6,456 nt of DNA, taken from the NCBI GenBank assembly GCA_021788955.1, contig JAJYKC010000148.1:1-6456 (forward strand), given 5' to 3'. How positions within the stretch are numbered: position 1 is the first letter of the stretch; every line of letters begins with the position of its first letter. The translations under genes were made by a program, and so were the position numbers. This document shows positions 1-5,838 of the stretch, one piece after another. The notes beneath the pieces were generated by a model that did no database searches, was not told the origin of the DNA, and saw only the letters and a program-made list of their open reading frames with translations. The DNA comes from Acidobacteriota bacterium (GTDB taxonomy: Bacteria; Acidobacteriota; Terriglobia; Bryobacterales; Bryobacteraceae).

Positions 1-202
1 GGAGCGTAGCCAGGAACACACCGGCGCCGTCAATTTTCATGGCCGGCGTCAAGTGGCCGCCGACTACGACCCAGGCCTCGGTGGCGCGAGGCAGGAACGC
101 CCGCACCTCCCAGGAGCCGTCGTCGCGCTGGTGGGGGCCGAGCACAGCGAAGGCATCCGAGCAGTATCCATGGACCACGGAGTCAAGTTGGCGCCCGTTC
201 AT
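1..202 (-). CDS. glgB: 1,4-alpha-glucan branching enzyme, N-terminal part (cut by window edge)
   Basis: Only the first 67 codons are inside the window; the gene continues beyond base 1. The ATG at 202-200 opens a minus-strand frame with no stop. It contains VVHGYCSDAFAVLGPH (residues 9-24), then WEVRAFLPRA (31-40) and a run ending AGVFLATL. This matches the N-terminal carbohydrate-binding (CBM48-like) domain of GlgB, where an H-x-DPFAVLGPH-type stretch is followed by VRAFLPGA and a HPAGLFEA-type strand. By family knowledge, GlgB cuts alpha-1,4 glucan chains and rejoins them as alpha-1,6 branches in cytoplasmic glycogen synthesis. The catalytic GH13 domain lies outside the window and cannot be checked. 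No good Shine-Dalgarno sequence precedes the ATG. The frame stays open upstream, but homology-like sequence begins just after this ATG. The gene is divergent from the deaminase on its right. A GlgB-domain fusion is the main alternative. Confidence 0.82.
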   Translation of the reverse strand, partial: MNGRQLDSVVHGYCSDAFAVLGPHQRDDGSWEVRAFLPRATEAWVVVGGHLTPAMKIDGAGVFLATL

Positions 203-311
203 CGTGGATATTATGGCAGCAATGGGCTTCGCTAAGAGTGACGCACAACAGACCGCCTCCCAGTCTACTGGCGCCGGGCTTCCCGAGGAAACGATCCGCG
301 GGCAGCGGCTT

Positions 312-1241
312 GTGCGCCTGCTGGAAATCCCCAAGGCGGAACTGCACCTGCACCTGGAAGGATCGATCGAACCGGAGACATTACAGGAGATCGATCCTTC
401 GTTGAGCTTGGCCGCGATCGAGGCGTGCACGAAATACGAGGATTTCGCCGGGTTTTTGCGGGCCTACGTGTGGGTGAACAAGCGATTGGAGACGCCGGAA
501 CACTACGCACTGGCGTTGCGGCGGCTGGCTTCGACGCTAGCGGCGCAAGGCGTGGTGTATGCGGAGATCACCCTATCGGCGGGCGTGATCTTGTGGAAAG
601 GGCAGGACCTGGAGGCGATATACGGCGCGTTGTGGGAGGAGTCGCAGCGAGCGCCGATTGAGATCCGGTGGATTCTTGATGCGATCCGGCAGTTCGGCGC
701 GGAGGCTGCCCGGCCCGTCGTGGAGTTTGCGGCGCGGGCGCGGGAGCGCGGCGTAGTTGCGTTCGGCATCGGAGGAGACGAAGTGCGCGGACCGGCGCGA
801 GAGTTTGCCGAAGTGTTTCGCGAGGCGCGCGAGGCAGGGTTGCGGCTCACGTGCCATGCGGGAGAGACGGTGGGACCGGAGTCGGTTCGGGAGGCGCTAG
901 CCATCGGGGCGGAGCGGATCGGGCATGGAATCGCGGCGATCGAGGATGAAGCGCTGATGGCGGAGTTACGGGAACGGGAGATCCCGCTCGAGGTCTGCGT
1001 CACCAGCAACGTGCGCACGGGAGTGGTGGCGTCGCCGGCGGCGCATCCACTGCGCAGGCTGTATGAGGCGGGCGTGCCGGTTTTGATCAACACGGATGAC
1101 CCGGCCCTGTTTGGCTGCACGCTTACCAGCGAATATGAACTGGCGGCGACGTTAGGGTTCAGCGAGACGGAGTTGGAAGAACTTGCCGAGGCAAGCTTGC
1201 GCTTCGCGTTCGCGCCGCCGGGCCGGCGCGTGGGGGGTTAG
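312..1241 (+). CDS. Adenosine deaminase family amidohydrolase (adenosine or 6-aminodeoxyfutalosine deaminase)
   Basis: A zinc-dependent purine aminohydrolase of the ADA family; it would hydrolyse the 6-amino group of an adenine-containing substrate in the cytoplasm. Counting from GTG 312 (309 aa), the family hallmarks are in order and intact: metal ligands in HLHLEGS (H12, H14), GIGGDE, LTCHAGET (H182, E185), RIGHG (H205), EVCVTSN, and NTDDP (D262, D263). The enzyme should therefore be active. The frame is open back to base 39, but that part overlaps glgB antisense and lacks family-like sequence. ATGs at 213 and 222 are possible starts. GTG 312 places RLLEIPKAELHLH at the N-terminus as in relatives, but its ribosome site is weak, so the start is uncertain. 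The C-terminus (FAFAPPGRRVGG) is shorter than usual for the family. Adenosine, adenine and 6-aminodeoxyfutalosine (menaquinone pathway) are all deaminated by relatives, and motifs alone do not decide between them. The stop overlaps the convergent gene by 4 nt. Confidence 0.88.
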   Translation: MRLLEIPKAELHLHLEGSIEPETLQEIDPSLSLAAIEACTKYEDFAGFLRAYVWVNKRLETPEHYALALRRLASTLAAQGVVYAEITLSAGVILWKGQDLEAIYGALWEESQRAPIEIRWILDAIRQFGAEAARPVVEFAARARERGVVAFGIGGDEVRGPAREFAEVFREAREAGLRLTCHAGETVGPESVREALAIGAERIGHGIAAIEDEALMAELREREIPLEVCVTSNVRTGVVASPAAHPLRRLYEAGVPVLINTDDPALFGCTLTSEYELAATLGFSETELEELAEASLRFAFAPPGRRVGG

Positions 1242-1786
1242 CGGTTCGGAGCAAGCTGGGTCATCTGATTCATAATCTGCCGCTCCTCGGGCGTGTACTG
1301 GTTTTGAAACTCGCGGCTGGCGATGCGCTTGCGGCGGTCCGCGGGCGTCATCGAGCGTAGATTGCGCATCTCCTCGCGCAAGGCTTGGCGGCGGTCGGGA
1401 GGTAACTGAGCGAAACCGCGGAAGCCCTGGCGGATCGCGTTCTGCTGTCCGGGGGGCAGTTGCCGGAAGCGGTCGTAGGTTCGCTGCAGCCGCTGCTGTT
1501 CCCGCGGCGGGAGGTTTTCGTAGTTGTTCAGGCGGCGCTCGATGTTGGCGCGCTGCCGCGGCGGCAGACTGTTGAGGAACCGCTGTCGTTCCTCGGGGGA
1601 CATGCGGCGGAGTTGTTCGAGCGGGGCCGGGCCGATTTGCTGGCGAAGTGGACTGTTGCCTGGTCCGCGAGGTCCGCGCTGCCCATGCTCGGCAGGTGGG
1701 GGCTGGTTGTGGTGGCCCCACGCGAGGATCGGGGCCGGCAAGAGCACAACTCCAAGAACCGCCGCGGCCAATGACACTACTCGCAC
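1238..1786 (-). CDS. Secreted DUF3106-like protein with six 18-residue helical repeats
   Basis: 182 aa starting with GTG at 1786; AAGGAG lies 5 nt upstream, which fixes the start. Residues 1-22 (RVVSLAAAVLGVVLLPAPILA) look like a Sec signal peptide with likely cleavage before WGHH, so the protein is probably exported. A Pro/Gly/His-rich linker follows (23-55), then MSPEERQRFLNS, then six units of almost exactly 18 residues starting at L74, L92, L110, L128, M146 and Y164. Each begins with LPP/MTP/YTP and continues with a charged, Arg/Gln-rich amphipathic segment, as in LPPREQQRLQRTYDRFRQ. This resembles DUF3106-type proteins, whose function is not known to me. There are no cysteines or catalytic motifs. 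It is the last gene after the sigma/anti-sigma pair, 19 nt from the anti-sigma stop. A role as periplasmic sensor or target of that pair is inference from position. Its stop codon (TTA at 1238-1240) overlaps the deaminase TAG. Confidence 0.85.
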   Translation of the reverse strand: MRVVSLAAAVLGVVLLPAPILAWGHHNQPPPAEHGQRGPRGPGNSPLRQQIGPAPLEQLRRMSPEERQRFLNSLPPRQRANIERRLNNYENLPPREQQRLQRTYDRFRQLPPGQQNAIRQGFRGFAQLPPDRRQALREEMRNLRSMTPADRRKRIASREFQNQYTPEERQIMNQMTQLAPNR

Positions 1787-1791
1787 CGGTT

Positions 1792-1797
1792 CTCCTT
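1792..1797 (-). promoter_or_regulatory. Ribosome binding site deciding a GTG start
   Basis: AAGGAG on the minus strand, 5 nt before GTG 1786, in the 19-nt gap after the anti-sigma stop. It fixes the unusual GTG as the start of the repeat protein and keeps the complete signal peptide. It indicates the protein can be translated efficiently by its own ribosome entry. Confidence 0.65.
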
Positions 1798-1805
1798 TCT
1801 TAATC

Positions 1806-2321
1806 TCAGGACTGTCCGTTGCTCGCCTCCGCCGCGGGCGCCGTTAATTGACGCAGCATGTCGAGGTCGTCGAGGTTCTGCTCGATCTGGTTTGGGTCGA
1901 GCTTTTGCTGGACGGTGGCGGTGGCCGGGGCGGGCTGCACCGGGGCCGGAGCCGGGTGCGGCGTCCGCATAATGAGCATGACGGCGAGGGCAGCGCAGGC
2001 GGCGGCCACGGGAGCGGCGGTGCTCAGGCGGAAGGAGGCGCCGTGGTGCAGCAAAGACTGCCACCAGGGACTGCGTTCCCCGGCGGCGATCCGGGCGTAG
2101 AGTTTTTCGTCGAAATTGGAAGGAATGTCCGGCGCGGCCAGCACGTCGAGGGCGGACCAGACGCGCTTCTGTTCGTCCGCGATACGCCTACAATCGGCGC
2201 AACCGGCGACATGGCGCTCGAAGGTGGCCTGCTCCGAGGTGCTCATGAGTCCGGCGGCATAGGAGAGGAACCGTTCCGAGCCGCGGCGATCGTTGGCCGG
2301 ACAGGACATCGGGGCTTCCAT
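1806..2321 (-). CDS. Membrane-anchored zinc-finger anti-sigma factor
   Basis: 171 aa from ATG 2321. The N-terminal cytoplasmic domain carries the anti-sigma zinc-finger signature H-x3-C-x2-C in ERHVAGCADC (H37, C41, C44), with an earlier Cys at residue 7 (MSCPAND). Family members of this type bind and silence their ECF sigma factor. One hydrophobic stretch, APVAAACAALAVMLIM (about 102-118), fits a single membrane span. A Pro/Ala-rich exported segment and an acidic tail, NQIEQNLDDLDMLRQL, follow. Two starts are possible. ATG 2339 overlaps the sigma stop (ATGA) but lacks a Shine-Dalgarno. ATG 2321 has AAGGAG 9 nt upstream and is preferred; using 2339 adds six residues (MKETRR). Either way translation is probably coupled to the sigma gene. 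Its partner is taken to be the adjacent sigma factor. The signal that releases the sigma cannot be read from sequence. Confidence 0.88.
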   Translation of the reverse strand: MEAPMSCPANDRRGSERFLSYAAGLMSTSEQATFERHVAGCADCRRIADEQKRVWSALDVLAAPDIPSNFDEKLYARIAAGERSPWWQSLLHHGASFRLSTAAPVAAACAALAVMLIMRTPHPAPAPVQPAPATATVQQKLDPNQIEQNLDDLDMLRQLTAPAAEASNGQS

Positions 2322-2330
2322 TCTGCGCGT

Positions 2331-2336
2331 CTCCTT
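2331..2336 (-). promoter_or_regulatory. Ribosome binding site of the anti-sigma gene, overlapping the sigma stop
   Basis: AAGGAG read on the minus strand. It lies 9 nt before ATG 2321, and its first A is also the last base of the sigma factor TGA (2338-2336). A ribosome ending the sigma gene would stop on this site. This supports 2321 as a start and suggests coupled synthesis of the sigma and its inhibitor. Confidence 0.6.
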
Positions 2337-2968
2337 CATACCATGTGCGCCAGACGGGCGCGAAGCGTCTCGTAGGCCCGGAACAACAAAGATTTTACCG
2401 CCGATTCCGAGCAGTTAAGCGCCTTGGCGATCTGAGCGTATCCCATTTCCTGATACTTGTGCATCATCACGGCGGCGCGCTGTTTTGGCGGAAGCGCTTC
2501 GATGGCGCGCCGTACCTCGGCCAGGCGGGCCTGGCGGATCATTTCCTCTTCGCGGGTGAGCGACGTATCGGCGACCTGGACGTGAGTGCCGTCCGCGTTG
2601 GGTTGATCCAGGCTGTCCTGCGAGCGCTCGTTGCGGCGGTCGCGCAGCCAGTTGATCGCGAGGTGGCTGGCGATGCGGAACAGCCAGGTGGTGAATTTCG
2701 CCGTTGGTTCGTAGCTGAGGCGGGCCTTGTAAACGCGGAGAAACACTTCCTGCGCCAATTCTTCGCTGACGGCCTGATTCTGCACCATGCGGTAGAGGAA
2801 GTGGATGACCGGGCGGCGGTGCTTTTCGAGCAGGAGGGCGAAACTGACATTGTCGCCTTCGCGGACCCTGAGCATCAGATCGGCATCGCGTTCGAGACAG
2901 GCGGCGGCAGCCGTCATATCTGTATCAACCCAGTCGTCCGGAAAAGGTTGCGGTGTCAGGAACGGCAT
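2336..2968 (-). CDS. ECF (RpoE-like) RNA polymerase sigma factor
   Basis: 210 aa with the two domains of group IV sigma factors. Region 2 is at about residues 40-112: SFALLLEKHRRPVIHFLYRM, the region 2.1/2.2 stretch SEELAQEVFLRVYKA (68-82), and the -10-recognition part FTTWLFRIASHLAINWLRD (92-110). Region 4 is at about 150-207: AIEALPPKQRAAVMM followed by the helix-turn-helix GYAQIAKALNCSESAVKSLLFRA. There is no sigma region 3 and no C-terminal extension. The linker (112-148) is polar. The role is to direct RNA polymerase to a small regulon when released from the anti-sigma factor encoded immediately downstream. The start at 2968 lacks a clear Shine-Dalgarno; ATG 2917 (MTAAAACLERD) is a possible shorter start, removing 17 non-conserved residues. 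It lies 33 nt after gpsA, and I see no convincing own promoter in that gap, so transcription from plsY-gpsA is plausible. Confidence 0.93.
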   Translation of the reverse strand: MPFLTPQPFPDDWVDTDMTAAAACLERDADLMLRVREGDNVSFALLLEKHRRPVIHFLYRMVQNQAVSEELAQEVFLRVYKARLSYEPTAKFTTWLFRIASHLAINWLRDRRNERSQDSLDQPNADGTHVQVADTSLTREEEMIRQARLAEVRRAIEALPPKQRAAVMMHKYQEMGYAQIAKALNCSESAVKSLLFRAYETLRARLAHMV

Positions 2969-3001
2969 AGTCGCCGGCGGGAAAGGCCGCTTATCCGATT
3001 G

Positions 3002-3988
3002 TCATTCTTCCTTGAGAGATCTCTCCATGAGTTCGCCGACGGCGCGAGCGGCGGGGATCTCGCCGCGGAGGATGCGGTCGACCTGGGTGGCGATGGGGAG
3101 GCTCACATGGCAGCGGCGGCCCAACTCGACGGCGGAGGCGGCGGTATCCACTCCTTCGGCGACCATGGCCATGGAGCCGGTGATGTCGGCGGCGGTGCGT
3201 CCGCGGGCGAGTTCGAGGCCGACGCGGCGGTTCCGGCTGAGTTCGCCGGTGCAGGTGAGGACGAGGTCGCCGAGGCCGGCGAGGCCGGCGAGAGTACGGG
3301 GTTGGCCACCGAGGGCGACGGCGAGGCGCGTGATTTCGGCCAGTCCCCGGGTGATGAGGGCGGCTGTGGCGTTGGTTCCGAGTTCGAGACCCTGGCAGAG
3401 GCCTGCCGCGATGGCGATCACGTTCTTAAGCGAGGCGCCGATTTCGACGCCGATCGGGTCGGGATTGGTGTAGAGGCGGAAGGTGGGTCCCGAGAACCCG
3501 CGCTGGACGGCGGAGGCGAGAGCGGGGTCGGTAGAAGCGACGACGAGTGCAGTGGGCCGGCCGAGGGCGACTTCGCGGGCGAAGGTTGGGCCGGAGAGGA
3601 CGGCTGGCGCGCCCGCGCCCAGAGACGCGATCACCTCGGAAACTCGCAGCAGGGAGCCTTGCTCGAGGCCCTTCGTGGCGCTGACTAGCTGCGCGCCGGG
3701 GGCCAGGTGCGGCAGGGCGCGGCTCCAGACAGCCCGGGCGAATTTCGAAGGCATGACGCCGAGCACGGCGCCGGCATCTTCGAGCGCGATTTCCAGGCTG
3801 TGGGTAGCGGCGACGTTCGAGGGGATGCGGAAGCCCGGCAGGAAGACCGTGTTCTCGCGGGCCGCTTCGATTGAGGCGGCGAGATCCTCCTCATGCGCCC
3901 AAAGCGCGATGCCGTCAAAGCGCGGGGCAAGCACCACCGAGAGTCCGGTGCCCCAACTTCCGGCGCCGAGAATGGCGAGTTTCCCCAT
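3002..3988 (-). CDS. gpsA: NAD(P)-dependent glycerol-3-phosphate dehydrogenase
   Basis: 328 aa, full length for GpsA. It reduces dihydroxyacetone phosphate to sn-glycerol 3-phosphate in the cytoplasm, supplying the backbone for phospholipids. Visible motifs: the nucleotide-binding loop LAILGAGSWGTG (4-15), SATKGLEQ (103-110, K106), LSGPTFAREV (131-140), the catalytic segment IGASLKNVIAIAAG (183-196, with K188 the expected catalytic lysine), GLGDLVLTCTGELSRNRRVG (238-257, with D241 and the substrate-binding RNR at 252-254), and AEGVDTA (277-283). All key residues are present. Its ATG overlaps the plsY stop by 1 nt (TGATG), a classic translational coupling arrangement that puts production of glycerol 3-phosphate next to its acylation. 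The sigma factor gene follows 33 nt downstream in the same direction. Confidence 0.97.
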   Translation of the reverse strand: MGKLAILGAGSWGTGLSVVLAPRFDGIALWAHEEDLAASIEAARENTVFLPGFRIPSNVAATHSLEIALEDAGAVLGVMPSKFARAVWSRALPHLAPGAQLVSATKGLEQGSLLRVSEVIASLGAGAPAVLSGPTFAREVALGRPTALVVASTDPALASAVQRGFSGPTFRLYTNPDPIGVEIGASLKNVIAIAAGLCQGLELGTNATAALITRGLAEITRLAVALGGQPRTLAGLAGLGDLVLTCTGELSRNRRVGLELARGRTAADITGSMAMVAEGVDTAASAVELGRRCHVSLPIATQVDRILRGEIPAARAVGELMERSLKEE

Positions 3989-4590
3989 CAGTGCTTGCCG
4001 CCCAAGTGCAGGACGTTCTCGGTTCCGGCACGAAGCCGGGCGATGTTCGACTTATGGCGGTAAATGATGAAGGCGCCGGCGATGGCGGCGGCCGAGGTCA
4101 ACTCTACCGGCGGATGGAGGATGAGCCAGACGGCGAAGGGAAAGCTGCCCGCGGCGATGAGGGAGCCGAGCGAGATGTAGCGGCTATAAGCGACCACGGC
4201 GATAAAGAGAATGAGCGTGGCGAACACGGGCAGAGGCGCCAGATACAGGAACGCGCCCAGGAAACTCGCCACCGCCTTGCCGCCTTTGAAATGCAACAGC
4301 AGAGGATAGGCGTGGCCCGCCATTACTGCGAGCGTGGCGAGGCTGGTCCACAAGACGGTGCCGTGCGTGAGCCACGCGGCGAGCCACACGGCGGCGAAGC
4401 CCTTGGCGATGTCGAGCAGCAGTGTCACGACGCCGGCGGCGCGGCCGGTGGTGCGCAGGACGTTCGTGGCGCCGATGTTGCCGCTGCCGAGCGTGCGCAC
4501 GTCGCGTCCGGTGGCAAAGCGGACCAGGTAATAACCGAAGGGAATGCCGCCGAGAAAGTACGCGGCGGCGAGGGCGAGCAAGGGCATCAT
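3988..4590 (-). CDS. plsY: Acyl-phosphate:glycerol-3-phosphate acyltransferase
   Basis: 200 aa, normal length for PlsY, an integral membrane enzyme. It transfers the acyl group from acyl-phosphate (made by PlsX) to sn-glycerol 3-phosphate, giving lysophosphatidic acid. The three conserved loops are intact: GSGNIGATNVLRT (35-47), GHAYPLLLHFKGGKAVA (92-108) and IIYRHKSNIARLRAGTE (175-191). Hydrophobic segments near 3-22, 52-74, 81-97, 112-135 and 140-176 fit the multi-span topology. The start is one of two adjacent ATGs (4590 or 4587); neither has a strong Shine-Dalgarno. A TATACT -10-like box about 24 nt upstream suggests a short leader. It is the first gene of the minus-strand cluster, with gpsA directly coupled behind it. 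Confidence 0.97.
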   Translation of the reverse strand: MMPLLALAAAYFLGGIPFGYYLVRFATGRDVRTLGSGNIGATNVLRTTGRAAGVVTLLLDIAKGFAAVWLAAWLTHGTVLWTSLATLAVMAGHAYPLLLHFKGGKAVASFLGAFLYLAPLPVFATLILFIAVVAYSRYISLGSLIAAGSFPFAVWLILHPPVELTSAAAIAGAFIIYRHKSNIARLRAGTENVLHLGGKH

Positions 4591-4592
4591 GC

Positions 4593-4621
4593 TTTAGGGG
4601 CCGTGGCCTCTTGAGTATAAT
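4593..4621 (+). promoter_or_regulatory. Candidate promoter for the oxidoreductase/isomerase operon
   Basis: A perfect TATAAT sits at 4616-4621 on the plus strand. At 17-nt spacing the -35 position (4593-4598) reads TTTAGG, only 3 of 6 to TTGACA, so the -35 is weak and an activator could be needed. Transcription would start near 4628, giving a leader of about 60 nt before the ATG at 4690. This is a consensus match by eye only. Confidence 0.45.
4614..4619 (-). promoter_or_regulatory. Candidate -10 box for plsY-gpsA and following genes
   Basis: On the minus strand these bases read TATACT (5 of 6 to TATAAT). A start near 4607 would give a leader of about 17 nt to the plsY ATG. No good -35 is seen at 16-19 nt spacing. 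The box overlaps the plus-strand TATAAT at 4616-4621, so the two promoters would compete for RNA polymerase if both are real. Confidence 0.35.
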
Positions 4622-4673
4622 CGGAACCGCACGACGCGGCGGAACTTAGCGTGGATGAATGCGACGTGAGACG

Positions 4674-4679
4674 AAGGAG
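4674..4679 (+). promoter_or_regulatory. Ribosome binding site fixing the oxidoreductase start
   Basis: AAGGAG lies 10 nt before ATG 4690. The frame is also open from an earlier ATG at 4651, but that would add 13 residues (DECDVRRRRSGR) that do not belong to the Rossmann fold and would bury this site inside the coding region. The site supports 4690 as the true start. Confidence 0.6.
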
Positions 4680-4689
4680 ATCAGGGCGA

Positions 4690-5838
4690 ATGGCGGATGC
4701 GATCGGCATCGGCATGGTCGGGTACAAGTTCATGGGGAAGGCGCACAGCAACGCGTGGCGCCAGGTGACCCCGTTTTTTGAGCCGGCGCTGCGGCCGGAA
4801 TTGAAGGTTGTCTGCGGCCGGGACCGCGAGAAGGTGGAGAAGATGGCGCGGCGGTGGGGTTGGGAGCGCGTGGTGACGGACTGGCGGCAGGTGGTGGAGG
4901 CGCCGGACGTACAGATTGTCGACATCTGCTCGCCGAACAACACGCACTGCGAAATCGCGGTGGCGGCGCTCGAAGCAGGCAAGATCGTGTCGTGCGAGAA
5001 GCCGCTGGCGCGCGACACCGCCGAGGCGGAAAAGATGGCCGAAGCCGCGCGGCGCAGCGGGAAGATCAACACCGTCTGGTTCAACTACCGGCGCGTGCCG
5101 GCGATCGCGTTCGCCAAGCAGTTGATCGAAGAAGGGCGGATCGGGCGGGTGTTCCACTTCCGCGCGCTTTATCTGCAGGACTGGACCCTCGATGCCTCGG
5201 TGCCGCTGCTGTGGCGCATGGACAAAGACGTGGCCGGCTCCGGCGTTACCGGCGACCTGCTGGCGCACATCGTCGACATTTCGAACTTCCTGATGGACCA
5301 GAGCATCACATCCGTGGCTGGAACCAGCCGCGTGTTTGTCGGCGAGCGCGAACGGCCCGAAGGCGGACGGGCGAAAGTGGAAATCGAGGACGCGGCGGTT
5401 TTCGTATGTCAGTATTCTGGCGGCGCGATCGGGCATTTTGAAGCGACGCGTTTTGCCAACGGTCGCAAGAACGCCAACACGTTCGAGGTGAACGGCGAGT
5501 TCGGCAGCTTGTATTTCGACCTGGAAGACATGAGCCGGCTGTGGTATTTCGATTCGCTTGAGCCCAAGCACGTGCAGGGCTGGCGCGAATTGCAGGTGTG
5601 GGAAGAGTGTCATCCGTATATGAAACACTGGTGGGTGCCGGGGTGCGCGATCGGTTACGAACACACGTTCACGAACCAGGCGGCGGATCTGCTGGAGGCG
5701 ATTCACCTGGGTAAACCGATGCAGCCGGATTTCGACGACGGCCTGCGCTGCCAGAGGGTATGTGACGCGGTGCTGGAGGCGTGCGGTTCGAAAGGCTGGG
5801 TGAACGTAAAATCCGGAGAAGGAGCGGTGAACGCATGA
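4690..5838 (+). CDS. Gfo/Idh/MocA family NAD(P)-dependent oxidoreductase
   Basis: 382 aa. The N-terminal Rossmann domain begins with IGIGMVGYKFMGKAHSNAW (5-23) and carries the family signature EKPLA (E103-K104-P105), whose lysine is catalytic in inositol and glucose-fructose dehydrogenases. SGVTGDLLAHIVDISNFL (184-201) supplies the D189/H193 pair in the D-x3-H arrangement of inositol 2-dehydrogenase. The C-terminal substrate domain includes FEVNGEFGSLYFDLED (265-280) and ends with the common GYEHTFTNQAADLLEAI and DGLRCQRVCDAVLEA. The protein should therefore be a complete, active dehydrogenase for a sugar, cyclitol or derivative; the substrate cannot be named. No signal peptide is seen, so it is cytoplasmic. 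It overlaps the following isomerase-like gene by 4 nt (ATGA), pointing to coupled expression and a shared pathway. Confidence 0.93.
   Translation: MADAIGIGMVGYKFMGKAHSNAWRQVTPFFEPALRPELKVVCGRDREKVEKMARRWGWERVVTDWRQVVEAPDVQIVDICSPNNTHCEIAVAALEAGKIVSCEKPLARDTAEAEKMAEAARRSGKINTVWFNYRRVPAIAFAKQLIEEGRIGRVFHFRALYLQDWTLDASVPLLWRMDKDVAGSGVTGDLLAHIVDISNFLMDQSITSVAGTSRVFVGERERPEGGRAKVEIEDAAVFVCQYSGGAIGHFEATRFANGRKNANTFEVNGEFGSLYFDLEDMSRLWYFDSLEPKHVQGWRELQVWEECHPYMKHWWVPGCAIGYEHTFTNQAADLLEAIHLGKPMQPDFDDGLRCQRVCDAVLEACGSKGWVNVKSGEGAVNA
5819..5824 (+). promoter_or_regulatory. Ribosome binding site of the isomerase-like gene
   Basis: AAGGAG is inside the end of the oxidoreductase gene, 10 nt before the ATG at 5835. 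It supports that start and independent ribosome entry in addition to coupling through the ATGA overlap. Confidence 0.55.

Noticed and set aside
188..214. Possible plus-strand promoter (TTGGCG, then TATTAT) before the deaminase
   Set aside because: Spacing is only 15 nt and the -35 would lie inside the branching enzyme coding region. A minus-strand CATAAT at 215-210 is too close to the glgB ATG. Neither is strong enough to annotate.
39..311. N-terminal extension of the deaminase from ATG 39
   Set aside because: It overlaps the recognisable branching enzyme start on the other strand and its sequence (many Ser/Thr/Trp) is unlike the family. ATG 213 or 222 remain possible, but 39 is not credible.
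2969..3001. Autoregulated ECF-type promoter in front of the sigma gene
   Set aside because: I looked for a GGAAC-type -35 with a suitable -10 in and just upstream of the 33-nt gap and saw none.
2345..3688. A 447-codon open frame on the plus strand opposite the sigma factor and gpsA
   Set aside because: It is antisense to two genes with complete, well-recognised motifs. It has Gly/Ala/Glu/Asp-rich composition without domain features, as expected from codon bias in GC-rich DNA.
4622..4650. Inverted repeat/operator in the plsY-oxidoreductase gap (GGAACC and GGAACT copies)
   Set aside because: The two copies are short, in direct orientation and imperfect; they form no stable hairpin by eye.
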